Positions 19,701 to 27,461 of a DNA stretch of 64,000 bases are shown here, piece after piece. The DNA comes from Paludibacteraceae bacterium (GTDB lineage Bacteria; Bacteroidota; Bacteroidia; Bacteroidales; Paludibacteraceae): assembly GCA_017391525.1 (NCBI GenBank), contig JAFOYE010000007.1, positions 38,268 to 102,267 of the forward strand, read 5' to 3'. Made by a program: the position numbers and the translations under genes. The number at the start of each line of letters is the position of its first letter. Positions within the stretch are counted from its first letter, which is position 1. Under the pieces are notes generated by a model that worked only from the letters and a program-made list of their open reading frames with translations, made no database searches and was not told the DNA's origin.

Positions 19701-21271
19701 ACTATGGTACAACCGCTACTTTGACTGCAACTGCTAACGAAGGTTATGAGTTTGTTGGTTGGACAGTTAACGGCGAAACTTTGCTAGAAAACCCATTGAC
19801 TTTGATTGTTACAAGTGATGTGACCGTAGTGGCAAACTTTAAAGCAATTGAGCATACCGTTACCGCAACTGTTAATGACCCAGCCATGGGTAGTGTAGCA
19901 GGTGCAGGTGTATATAACTATGGTGCAACTGCTACCTTGACCGCTACTGCGAGCGAGGGTTATGAGTTTGTGGGTTGGACAGTCAATGACGAGACCTTAA
20001 CAGACAACCCATTATTGTTGACCGTCACAAGCGATGTGACTGTAGTGGCTACCTTCAAAGCAATTGAGCACACTATTACCGCAACCGTTAATGACCCAGC
20101 AATGGGAAGTGTAGAGGGCGCTGGTGTATATAACTATGGTGCAACTGCTACCTTGACCGCTACTGCGAGCGAGGGTTATGAGTTTGTATCTTGGACTATA
20201 GGCGAAAATACTGTAATAGACAACCCATTGACCTTGACTGTTACCGGTGATGTAACCGTAGTGGCTACCTTCAAAGCAATCGAGCACACCATTACCGCAA
20301 CCGTTAATGACCCAGCAATGGGAAGTGTAGAGGGCGCCGGTGTATACAACTATGGTGCAACCGCTACCTTGACCGCTACCGCTAACGAGGGTTATGAGTT
20401 TGTTGGATGGACCGTGGGCGAAAATACTGTAACAGACAACCCATTGACATTGACTGTTACAAGCGATGTAGCCGTAGTGGCTACCTTCAAAGCGATTGAG
20501 CATACCATTACCGCAACAGTTAATGATCCAACAATGGGTTCTGTAGAAGGCGCTGGTGTATATACCTATGGCGCAAGTGCCACTTTGACTGCAATCGCTC
20601 ACGAAGGTTATGAGTTTGTTGGTTGGACAGTCAATGACGAAACCTTAACAGACAACCCATTGACCTTGACTATTACAAGCGATGTAACCGTAGTAGCAAA
20701 CTTCAAAGCAATTGAGCACACCATTACCGCAACTGTGAATGATCCAACAATGGGTTCTGTAGAAGGCGCTGGTGTATATACCTATGGCGCAAGTGCCACT
20801 TTGACTGCAATCGCGAACGAAGGTTACGAGTTTGTAGGTTGGACAGTTGGCGAAAATACATTGACCGATAACCCATTGACCTTAACCGTCACAAGCGATG
20901 TGACTGTAGTGGCGAATTTCAAGGCGATTAACTATAATGTACTTGTAACCATCAACGACTCTACTATGGGTACTGTAGAAGGTGTAGGTGAATATGAACA
21001 AGGCGCTACAGCAACCTTGATCGCTAAGCCATATGTAGGCTATGAGTTGGTAAATTGGGAACTTGCTGGCGAAACATACATGATTAATCCACTTAGCTTC
21101 GTTGTAACGAGTGACATGACTGTCATGTTGACCTTCAAGTCTACGGTTGTTACAGACGTAGATAATGTAGTTACGAATGGAGTGAAGATAGAAAAACTCT
21201 TCCAAAACGGACAACTATATATTCGCCGTGATAAGGACGTGTTTACGGTGAGCGGTGCAAAATTGGAATAA
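16781..21271 (+). CDS. Secreted N-acetylmuramoyl-L-alanine amidase fused to propeller and eight InlB-type repeats
   Basis: 1,496 residues. Signal peptide 1-19. The Amidase_3-type zinc domain covers about 20-265, with ligands H28 (NPGHG), E59 (FYESN) and H123 (SIHSN), and catalytic E229 (SEGYFH). It should cleave the amide bond between MurNAc and L-Ala in peptidoglycan. A carboxypeptidase-regulatory-like beta domain lies near 300-385, then an Asp-Pro linker (393-405). Next comes the same LNPYAYGL-propeller unit found in the neighbouring paralogues (410-870). Eight 72-residue repeats follow (881-1456), then the shared tail (QNGQLYIRRDKDVFTVSG). Codon use is more GC-rich and uniform than in paralogue 4, suggesting high expression. 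The fusion links the propeller family to the cell wall or envelope. Confidence 0.88.
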   Translation: MKRPLLLIFALFVAASAFALKVYINPGHGSWGPNDRPMPTVSCPNLSSTGRPDTIGFYESNTNLWKGFALEEKLLAAGFGVKMSRRASGPYPYTSANETYNKALTTICSEAENYGADYFISIHSNAGPEGELGGASGKFANYPVILWRGYTATPGVTNSDKMAKACAARLYEIFWATPKTPSGGGGPEPTTYYSPSNPRILGDLDFYNTTSTYGYLGALKHNIPGYLSEGYFHTYSPARHRALNPDWCRQEGVRYYRGIMDYYGKAGEKVGYIMGYIRSKTETFSHANYIPYTGSNDEYKPINGAQVYLKNASGDTIMTDCYHYVKRKRTNQKYYLTDNNYNGVFVYDNLTPGTYTISIKANGYQEYNGTLTVTADKTIYPEIFLTPGSGSTDPDPDPTPDPDPSLPAAASGLNPYAYGLSAELAEDSSTIKVKFNINALASTVKVIFNDGKKDYIARSYTNVKAGGYSSVIAIDTMPKGKTMSWRVDVTGAGFTTATKIGTEYYFYHPTSVDVDHSPESPHFGRILCNEAYHEIKGKTGTGSAGDYTTYKSQALGAGIYEFNPKFEYVGAYNGGNTFATYRLDKTSSKALAPHRIRIADDGRIFVTSFNGGASWGGKIMWEVNQDNLNTWNPTFGYSKVSSTSELQTSSSEYIAAPNIGFDVQGGGDNLKLLMMSATSDCYDYVEGAFRCYEYAWGKKTTWNTAVQKKWFDGNKSNNCNGTFKVINYTGANVQFDNHGGIWVCQYRASATDTYPSLIYYDKNGVYRFHEVMNNRGGGGMRFNKDFTKVIISGGNGSTGEATVYSISNDANGYPTKLTKLYTIAMNLGTSMCDYAWDYADNVYAVSYTKEKLVAYATPHDADKVVSTPAMSKYGFTLTEKYTVTASANDATMGTVSGAGVYVKGAKATLTATANEGYQFVNWTINGETITTNPTTITVNSDVNAVANFAVIQHTVTATVNDPAMGSVAGAGVYNYGTTATLTATANEGYEFVGWTVNGETLLENPLTLIVTSDVTVVANFKAIEHTVTATVNDPAMGSVAGAGVYNYGATATLTATASEGYEFVGWTVNDETLTDNPLLLTVTSDVTVVATFKAIEHTITATVNDPAMGSVEGAGVYNYGATATLTATASEGYEFVSWTIGENTVIDNPLTLTVTGDVTVVATFKAIEHTITATVNDPAMGSVEGAGVYNYGATATLTATANEGYEFVGWTVGENTVTDNPLTLTVTSDVAVVATFKAIEHTITATVNDPTMGSVEGAGVYTYGASATLTAIAHEGYEFVGWTVNDETLTDNPLTLTITSDVTVVANFKAIEHTITATVNDPTMGSVEGAGVYTYGASATLTAIANEGYEFVGWTVGENTLTDNPLTLTVTSDVTVVANFKAINYNVLVTINDSTMGTVEGVGEYEQGATATLIAKPYVGYELVNWELAGETYMINPLSFVVTSDMTVMLTFKSTVVTDVDNVVTNGVKIEKLFQNGQLYIRRDKDVFTVSGAKLE
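19421..21148 (+). repeat. Eight tandem 216-base repeats coding InlB-type (PF18998-like) units
   Basis: Unit borders fall every 216 bases exactly (19421, 19637, 19853 and so on), each coding 72 residues with the pattern GAGVY, ATLTA, EGYEFVGW, DNPLTLTV. Units 2-7 are close to identical. Units 1 and 8 are diverged, as expected for array ends. The segment after GW alternates between NDETLTDN-like and GENTVTDN-like versions, indicating shuffling among units. Confidence 0.95.
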
Positions 21272-21288
21272 AAAATACGTATATGAAC

Positions 21289-21334
21289 AACACAAGGCGC
21301 GAACCATCTTTAAGGTAACGCCTTGTGTTTTTTG
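21289..21334 (+). terminator. Rho-independent terminator after the amidase fusion
   Basis: AACACAAGGCG (21289-21299) pairs perfectly with CGCCTTGTGTT (21319-21329), followed by TTTT. The loop is 19 bases. Confidence 0.85.
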
Positions 21335-21347
21335 GCATAGTTTTTGT

Positions 21348-21367
21348 ATAATACATTTATGTATTAT
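21348..21367 (+). promoter_or_regulatory. Perfect palindrome upstream of the OMP gene
   Basis: ATAATACAT (21348-21356), TT, ATGTATTAT (21359-21367), about 45 bases before the start codon at 21413. It may be an operator. No clear TTTG-N20-TAnnTTTG promoter was found for this gene. Confidence 0.5.
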
Positions 21368-21412
21368 GTCGCCCCTATAAGAGATTTGTAGAGGCCGTTA
21401 TGTCGTTAGGAT

Positions 21413-24304
21413 ATGAAAAAAATCACATTGATATTAACATTACTTGTCATGACACTGACTGTCATGGCACAAAAATCACTATTCGGTGTCGTAGTTTCTA
21501 AGACAAATGCTAGTCCTGTAGAATTGGCTACTATTCGTCTGTTTACTTATAGTGGCGCAGATTCTACTTTGGTGCAAGGAACACAGGCAGACTTAGATGG
21601 CAATTTTATTGTTAATAAATTGCATGAGGGTAAGTATAAGCTGATTGTATCTGCAGTGGGTTTTTCTGATCATATACAATGGGTTGAAATGAAAGACCAA
21701 GACATAAATCTTCGCCCAATAAGAATGGTAGAGTATGTACATAATCTGGCCGAAGTAAGTGTACAAGGTCGTGCGGCAGAGATGACCGTCAAAGGAGATA
21801 CAATCGAATATAATACCTCTGCGTATCAAGTGGCAGAGACTGCTACAGTGGAAGATCTCCTCAAAAAAATGAACGGCGTAGAGGTAGATAAAGAAGGCAA
21901 AGTGACTATCAATGGTGAGGAAATCAAAGGTGTTCGTATTGATGGCAAGAAGTTTTTTGGAGATGACGTACAGACTGCTACTAAGAATATTCCTGCAGAG
22001 ATGATTGATAAGATTCAAGTCATTGATGAGAAAAGTGATATGGCCAAACTGACTGGGTTTGATGATGACGAAGGCGAACGAATCATCAATCTTAGCCTTA
22101 AGAAGGATCGCAAGAAAGGCCTCTTTGGGAACTACTCTGGCGCAGTGGGTGCAGATATCATTACCGACGATGGCGGAGCTTTTGACTATGGCAACCCTGC
22201 CTATGGCAATACAGCTGCCGAGCAAACAGCCCACTTCTTTGGCAACGACTTCCGCTACAACGCCAACCTATTCACCAACCTATTGCTAGGCGAGAGCCAA
22301 ACCACCATCCTTGCTGGTGCTAATAACACCAATGAGATTCGCTCTGGCCGTGGACGTGGATGGTTCGGAGGACAGAATGCGGGTGTGACGGCTTCGGAAA
22401 ACATAGGTGTTAATACAAATATCGATTTTAATAACAAGATCAACAAGAAGGACGATAAGACATCACTACTCCTTGGTGGAGATGCGACTATCAACCACTC
22501 CAATAACGACACCCGCACACTCTCCAATAAAGAGAGTTATAGTGATGAAGCAACCTATCTTGATCGTGATTCTACTGTCAAGTTAACCAATTCTTGGGAC
22601 GCTCAATTGCGTTTGGAAATGGAGTATCAAATTGACTCTATGAATAAACTGATCCTCCGTCCACAAATCAGTTACACCAATTCACATTCTAATCAAACCA
22701 ACGACTATATCTACGACCGCGATACGGTACGTATTAATGATGGTTATCAGTTGCAAGAAAGCCAAAGTGAAGAAATTAAAGCTTCTATGCGGGCTATCTA
22801 CAACCACAAGTTTGCGAAGCCAGGCCGTACTATTACTATGCGAGCTAATCTCAGCTTTACGAATACTAAGGGGAATACCGATACTTACGCATGGGATAAT
22901 TTGCAGTCCATCGCATTGGTAGATCAATATACTTTGTCACACAACAATGCATTGAGCTACTCACTGCGTACATCCTATGTTGAGCCTATCTATGGGAAAA
23001 ATCACTTCCTGGAAATGGTGCTTTCGCTCTCAGGTAATAATCGTAACTCAGTGAAAGATCAGTATACGATGGATAACTTAATAGGAGACTATGCCTACGA
23101 CTACGACTTCTCTAACTCACTAATCAATAATATGTATACTGAGCAAGTCGAAATGAATTATCGCTGGGTAAGCGAGAAGATTGATCTGACTGCAGGTGCA
23201 CGTGTATTGGCTACTCAAACCCACTCGAAAACTTTCTATGGTGGTGTCCTCGCGCGCGATACATTATATAATAGATTCAATTGGTCACCTAATGTGCGCT
23301 TCCGTTATCAGTTTGGAAAGAAGGAGTTTGCTCGTATCATCTATCGTGGTAATGTGAATCAACCTACCATCCAACAGATGGAACCTGTGCGCAACAACTC
23401 TGATGCTATGAACGAAACAGTGGGTAACCTTGGCCTAAACCCTGCTTTTAGACATAATATTTTTGCGATGTACTCTCGTTTCAATCAAGAGAAATTCTCT
23501 AGCATAATGGTGGGTATGAATGCCAACCTCACACAAGATGCGCTGACCAATAATACCATCTATGATAAGACTGGTAAGCGCTACCTGCAAACTGTCAATG
23601 CGGAGATGATTCCGTGGTATGTCGGGGCGCATTTTATGAGCAATACGCCATTCTGCAATAAGATGTTCCAGTTCCATTCACGCACCGCTGTAAGCTATAA
23701 CCAACGTGTTGCATACGTACTTCGTGAGCAAGATGCAGACCATATCGCACAAATGATCGAGGCGAACACTTTGCCTCTAGGCGAGGCGTCAAAGACGGGT
23801 AACTTCCGCATGAGTAGCGACCTCACGCTCCGCTTTACTCATAAGATAGTGGACATAGGTGTGAAGAATACGAATATCTATTCGCTAACACATAACTCGC
23901 TCAATAAGAAGAATCTCAGCCATATTGGCGATTGGATTATCTCTGGTGACGTGACGTTCCACCTGCCAAAATCATGGAATATTGCTACGGATGTGAGTTA
24001 TACCTCGCGTCATGGATACCAAGGTCTGACCGATGTAAACGAACTGATATGGAACGTCTCATTGGATAAGACATGGGCTAATTCGACCTTGACCCTCAAG
24101 GTGTACGACCTCTTGAACGACAAAAAGAACATCGTACAAACGGTTAACGAGACCAGCGTTAGTTACCAGAAATTCAATACCCTGCCTACGTACTTTATGC
24201 TTACCTACACCTACAAACTCAACCGTATGGGCGGTTTGCAAGCCAAAGGGCATGCGGCATGGCAACAGCAGATGTACGAGAACGGTGGACGTCCACGTAT
24301 GTGA
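21413..24304 (+). CDS. Outer-membrane beta-barrel protein, TonB-receptor-like (OMP_b-brl_3 type)
   Basis: 963 residues. Signal peptide ending TVMA, with Gln next. A CarboxypepD_reg-like beta domain (about 21-105) is followed by a plug-like region (about 110-210) with DTIEYN, VEDLLKKMNGVEVDKEGKV and a KVQVIDEKSD-type strand. The remainder is an amphipathic beta-barrel rich in aromatic-ended strands. The architecture matches Bacteroidetes outer-membrane proteins of the CarboxypepD_reg/OMP_b-brl_3 class, thought to move substrates across the outer membrane. No SusD partner is adjacent, so the ligand is unknown. It stands alone between a terminator and the convergent recG gene. The tonB-like gene at 26567 could power it. 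Confidence 0.85.
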   Translation: MKKITLILTLLVMTLTVMAQKSLFGVVVSKTNASPVELATIRLFTYSGADSTLVQGTQADLDGNFIVNKLHEGKYKLIVSAVGFSDHIQWVEMKDQDINLRPIRMVEYVHNLAEVSVQGRAAEMTVKGDTIEYNTSAYQVAETATVEDLLKKMNGVEVDKEGKVTINGEEIKGVRIDGKKFFGDDVQTATKNIPAEMIDKIQVIDEKSDMAKLTGFDDDEGERIINLSLKKDRKKGLFGNYSGAVGADIITDDGGAFDYGNPAYGNTAAEQTAHFFGNDFRYNANLFTNLLLGESQTTILAGANNTNEIRSGRGRGWFGGQNAGVTASENIGVNTNIDFNNKINKKDDKTSLLLGGDATINHSNNDTRTLSNKESYSDEATYLDRDSTVKLTNSWDAQLRLEMEYQIDSMNKLILRPQISYTNSHSNQTNDYIYDRDTVRINDGYQLQESQSEEIKASMRAIYNHKFAKPGRTITMRANLSFTNTKGNTDTYAWDNLQSIALVDQYTLSHNNALSYSLRTSYVEPIYGKNHFLEMVLSLSGNNRNSVKDQYTMDNLIGDYAYDYDFSNSLINNMYTEQVEMNYRWVSEKIDLTAGARVLATQTHSKTFYGGVLARDTLYNRFNWSPNVRFRYQFGKKEFARIIYRGNVNQPTIQQMEPVRNNSDAMNETVGNLGLNPAFRHNIFAMYSRFNQEKFSSIMVGMNANLTQDALTNNTIYDKTGKRYLQTVNAEMIPWYVGAHFMSNTPFCNKMFQFHSRTAVSYNQRVAYVLREQDADHIAQMIEANTLPLGEASKTGNFRMSSDLTLRFTHKIVDIGVKNTNIYSLTHNSLNKKNLSHIGDWIISGDVTFHLPKSWNIATDVSYTSRHGYQGLTDVNELIWNVSLDKTWANSTLTLKVYDLLNDKKNIVQTVNETSVSYQKFNTLPTYFMLTYTYKLNRMGGLQAKGHAAWQQQMYENGGRPRM

Positions 24305-24329
24305 CCTTTATCTCATAGGTAAACTATAG

Positions 24330-24394
24330 GAATAGTGCGCTTATTGTGCGTGTATTGTGCGTGAATAGTGCGTGAATAGTGCGTAATTTTTAAG
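24330..24394. repeat. GAATAGTGCGT microrepeat
   Basis: Five degenerate copies of (A/T)(A/T)TAGTGCGTG or TATTGTGCGTG lie between the OMP gene and recG, ending at the recG stop. The same string, shorter, occurs at 41256-41302 before clpB, ending in AATTTACAAGAG against AATTTTTAAGAG here. Confidence 0.7.
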
Positions 24395-26510
24395 AGATTT
24401 CTCCCCAATTACCAGCAGCGATTCGAAGATAGTCGAGTCGCTGTTTGTATATACGGTTGTGCATCTCCTCTAATAGTGGATCTGCATCTAATATATCTAG
24501 GGCTGCTTGACGTGCCAATTCTAGCAATTGGCTATCAGTGGATAAACTTGCAATATGCAATTCAAATGGTAATCCTGATTGTTGTGTGCCTTCTAAATCT
24601 CCAGGACCACGTAACTGCAAGTCTGCTTCTGCAATGCGGAAACCATCATTGGTAGCTACCATGATATCCATGCGCTTGCGGGTGTCTTTGCTCTGCTCCA
24701 CATTGGTAAGCAAAATACAATAGCTTTGTTCCGCACCACGACCTACGCGACCACGCAATTGATGCAACTGACTCAAACCAAAACGTTCTGCATTCTCTAT
24801 GATCATCACACTCGCATTGGGCACATTCACACCTACTTCTATTACCGTTGTGGCTACTAGTATCTGTGTCTCACCGCTAGCAAAACGACGCATCTGCTCG
24901 TCCTTGTCCTTGGCACGCATCTGACCATGTACCATGGATATGCGATAATTGGGGAAGGTTTGACAGAGTTGATTGTAGCCATTCTGCAAATCTTGTAGCT
25001 CCATCTTCTCGTTCTCTTTGATCAATGGATATACTACATACACCTGTCGGCCTAACCCTATCTGTTGCTCGATAAACTGATTGATCGATGTTCTTCTGGT
25101 ATTCACATAGTGCAATGTCTGCACGGGTTTTCTACCTGGGGGTAATTCGTCTATAATACTCACCTGCAAGTCACCGTACACTGTCATCGCTAGTGTACGT
25201 GGAATAGGTGTAGCTGTCATAACAAGGATATGGGGTGGACGACTATTCTTGTTCCATAGTTTGGCACGCTGTGCGACACCAAAACGATGTTGCTCGTCAA
25301 TGATACAAAGGCCTAGATTAGCAAACTGTACAGAGTCTTCTATCAAAGCGTGGGTGCCGATAAGAAGATTAATCTCACCATTTAGAAGTTGCTCATGGAG
25401 CGGTTGGCGCTGTTTGGCTGTTGTAGAACCGGTGAGTAGGGCTACTTTGGGCGATGAGGCGATGAGGCTATTAGGCGATGAGGCGAGAGGCGATAGCATC
25501 TTGCAGATACTATCATAGTGCTGGTTGGCCAAGATCTCCGTTGGAGCCATGATGCACACTTGGTAGCCGTTGTCAATAGCCAAGAGAGCCGTGAGTAAGG
25601 CTACCATCGTTTTACCACTACCTACATCTCCTTGTAGAAGACGGTTCATCTGTTTGCCAGACTTGATATCCGCTTGTATCTCACGCACAACACGTTTTTG
25701 CGCATTAGTGAGGTCAAATGGTAGGCAAGTCTTGTAGAAAGTGTTAAAATATTTGCCTACAATTGGCATTGTGAATCCCTCGTTTTGTTCGCGGCGCTTC
25801 ATTTGACGCAGAATCTGCATCTGGATATAGAATAACTCCTCAAACTTCAAACGCTCTCTTGCACGCTGCATAGCGGTAGAGTCTATGGGGAAATGAATAT
25901 TGATAAGTGCCTCGTTTAAACCCATGAGATGGTATCTCTCCACAATATCCATTCCTAGCGTGTCTGGTAAACTCTGCTGGCGGAGATGAGGTATGAGCTG
26001 TGCGACAATAGTACGTATAGCTTTGGAGTTCATACCCGCACGTTTCATACCTTCTGTGGTATTATAGTGCGGTTCTAATCCCTTGGTCATTTCTGGCTGC
26101 ACTTTGCTCATAGGGGTGAGCTCTGGGTGCACGAAGTTGTATTGATGGTTGAAGCGTGATGGCTTGCCAAAGAGCAGGTACTTCACATTCCGCTCTAGCT
26201 TAACATACTTAATACCCTTGAACCATACAAGCTCAACGGTATGTCTGCCGTCAGTAAAAGTAGCGCAAAGTCGTTGCGCTGCACCGGCTCCAACTGTGTG
26301 CCACTCGGTGATATGACCGATAATCTGCACATAGGTATCCTCATCCTCAATCTCGTGGATATAGTAGAAGCGGCTGCGGTCTATATACTTGTACGGAAAC
26401 TGGTACAACATATCTAGAGCCGACTTTACGCCTAGCTCTTTACGAAGAATGTCGGCACGCTTTGTGCCGACACCCTTACAGTATTCTATATTTTGAATGG
26501 ATAGATCCAT
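24390..26510 (-). CDS. recG: ATP-dependent DNA helicase RecG
   Basis: 706 residues, usual length for RecG. The N-terminal wedge/OB domain (about 60-160) binds branched DNA. The SF2 helicase core carries Walker A GDVGSGKT, the DEQH box (IIDEQHRFG), MTATPIPRTLAMTVYGDL, and motif VI-like QLRGRVGR with the RecG C-terminal segment (DLQLRGPGDLEGTQQSG). It reverses stalled replication forks and migrates Holliday junctions. Residues 339-353 (SPLASSPNSLIASSP region) are extra compared with E. coli RecG as I recall it. They are encoded by a low-complexity repeat at 25450-25496, and the frame stays open. It is transcribed towards the OMP gene. A microrepeat hairpin separates it from tonB. Confidence 0.95.
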   Translation of the reverse strand: MDLSIQNIEYCKGVGTKRADILRKELGVKSALDMLYQFPYKYIDRSRFYYIHEIEDEDTYVQIIGHITEWHTVGAGAAQRLCATFTDGRHTVELVWFKGIKYVKLERNVKYLLFGKPSRFNHQYNFVHPELTPMSKVQPEMTKGLEPHYNTTEGMKRAGMNSKAIRTIVAQLIPHLRQQSLPDTLGMDIVERYHLMGLNEALINIHFPIDSTAMQRARERLKFEELFYIQMQILRQMKRREQNEGFTMPIVGKYFNTFYKTCLPFDLTNAQKRVVREIQADIKSGKQMNRLLQGDVGSGKTMVALLTALLAIDNGYQVCIMAPTEILANQHYDSICKMLSPLASSPNSLIASSPKVALLTGSTTAKQRQPLHEQLLNGEINLLIGTHALIEDSVQFANLGLCIIDEQHRFGVAQRAKLWNKNSRPPHILVMTATPIPRTLAMTVYGDLQVSIIDELPPGRKPVQTLHYVNTRRTSINQFIEQQIGLGRQVYVVYPLIKENEKMELQDLQNGYNQLCQTFPNYRISMVHGQMRAKDKDEQMRRFASGETQILVATTVIEVGVNVPNASVMIIENAERFGLSQLHQLRGRVGRGAEQSYCILLTNVEQSKDTRKRMDIMVATNDGFRIAEADLQLRGPGDLEGTQQSGLPFELHIASLSTDSQLLELARQAALDILDADPLLEEMHNRIYKQRLDYLRIAAGNWGEIS
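25450..25496. repeat. In-frame GGCGATGAGG microrepeat inside recG
   Basis: Four to five degenerate units of GGCGATGAG or GGCTATTAG. They encode Ala-Ser-Ser-Pro-rich residues between two conserved helicase segments. The unit resembles repeats at 6904, 38338 and 44482. Confidence 0.8.
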
Positions 26511-26514
26511 TTTT

Positions 26515-26563
26515 GCTTCGCGTTTTAGACTAATGGCGTTTGGGCGATTAGACTAAAAGCGAG
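26515..26563. repeat. Imperfect inverted microrepeat between tonB and recG
   Basis: TTTTAGACTAATGGCG and GGCGATTAGACTAAAA form an imperfect hairpin just after the tonB stop. It may weakly terminate or stabilise the tonB message. Same low-complexity style as the other microrepeats. Confidence 0.55.
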
Positions 26564-26566
26564 TGA

Positions 26567-27265
26567 TTATTGAAGACGGAAGGCCACTGGGAGAGTGAAC
26601 GTTACGCGTACAGGTTTTCCCTGTTGCATTCCTGGTTTCCACTTAGGCATACTACTAATTACACGTACAGCCTCTTTATCCAAGGAATCATCGCCTGATG
26701 AACGAACAACTTTAATGTTGCTAGGTTTACCATCTTTCTCTACAACGAACTGACAAACTACACGACCTTGAACTCCGTTTTCTTGAGCAATTACAGGATA
26801 CTTGATATTCTCTGCAACGTATCTCAGCATGGCTTGTTGACCACCAGGGAACTCTGGGTTCTTTTCTACTATAGTGAAGATTTGCTCCTCTTCTTCTTCC
26901 TCAACTTCTACCTCTGCTGGTTTTTCTACGATGAGCTCAATCTCTTCATCTTGTGTTTGGAGGTCAATCTCTTGTGTCTCAACATCATCGTCAACGACAA
27001 CAAGTTCATCAATGTTTTGTTGAATCTCTTCAATTACCTCTTCAATAATTTCTTCTTCAGGTGGTAATTCTTCTTCTTGAACAGTTTGTTGCACGATTTC
27101 TTCCTCGTAACCGTCATCGGCATCGTTGTTGTCTACGTAAACGGTAGGCTTTGCTGTCCATTCAAAAGCTACGAAACAAATGCTCAATACTAGAACAAAA
27201 CCCATCAATGTATAAACGAGTTTCTTGTCCTCTAAGCTTGCTTTAAGTGATTTTTTTAGTTGCAT
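26567..27265 (-). CDS. tonB: TonB-family energy transducer
   Basis: 232 residues. A short cytosolic start is followed by a single membrane segment (LMGFVLVLSICFVAFEW). A periplasmic linker, about residues 45-135, is dominated by Glu, Asp and Val instead of the Pro/Lys linker of E. coli TonB. The C-terminal TonB_C domain follows (NPEFPGGQQAMLRYV, KYPVIAQENGVQGRV, KWKPGMQQGKPVRV, FTLPVAFRL). It should couple the proton gradient to outer-membrane receptors. No ExbB/ExbD is nearby. The promoter (27354-27385) is divergent from the flippase promoter. Confidence 0.92.
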   Translation of the reverse strand: MQLKKSLKASLEDKKLVYTLMGFVLVLSICFVAFEWTAKPTVYVDNNDADDGYEEEIVQQTVQEEELPPEEEIIEEVIEEIQQNIDELVVVDDDVETQEIDLQTQDEEIELIVEKPAEVEVEEEEEEQIFTIVEKNPEFPGGQQAMLRYVAENIKYPVIAQENGVQGRVVCQFVVEKDGKPSNIKVVRSSGDDSLDKEAVRVISSMPKWKPGMQQGKPVRVTFTLPVAFRLQ

Positions 27266-27353
27266 ATTATTATTTTTTTTATTCTATTCTCTAGGTTGTG
27301 TCTCCATGGTTGATGTCCCAATGGGGTTTGGGGAGGTATACCATTTCAGTCTG

Positions 27354-27385
27354 CAAATTTACTGCTTTTTTTTTATTCGTGCAAA
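27354..27385 (-). promoter_or_regulatory. Promoter of tonB
   Basis: On the minus strand, TTTG (27385-27382), 20 bases, TAAATTTG (27361-27354). The leader is about 85 bases. It is divergent from the flippase promoter 35 bases away. Confidence 0.8.
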
Positions 27386-27420
27386 TATATTAACGATTTT
27401 TGCGAAAATTAATGTTTTTT

Positions 27421-27452
27421 TTTGTTTTTTTGCTGGAAAATTACTACTTTTG
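27421..27452 (+). promoter_or_regulatory. Promoter of the flippase gene
   Basis: TTTG (27421-27424), 20 bases, TACTTTTG (27445-27452). The first in-frame ATG of the conserved protein is only 9 bases beyond the -7 element, so the message may be almost leaderless. Confidence 0.75.
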
Positions 27453-27461
27453 CAGTCGAAA

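Noticed and set aside
20012-20602. 196-codon open frame on the minus strand inside the repeat array
   Set aside because: It mirrors the 216-base repeats on the other strand. The real coding strand has the InlB-type signature.
19421-21148. CRISPR-like regular repeats
   Set aside because: The units are 216 bases long, contiguous and coding, with no unique spacers and no cas genes.
200-21271. Standard type IX secretion C-terminal domain on the giant proteins
   Set aside because: The tail is only about 30 residues and lacks the usual later strands, so a canonical call is not supported. Recorded as a separate tail motif.
21593-22234. 213-codon open frame antisense to the OMP gene
   Set aside because: The sense strand encodes a clear plug and beta-barrel protein; the antisense product has no recognisable motif.
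27225-27461. N-terminal extension of the flippase frame
   Set aside because: The extra 79 codons cover both divergent promoters and encode a low-quality Phe/Cys-rich stretch not typical of the family.
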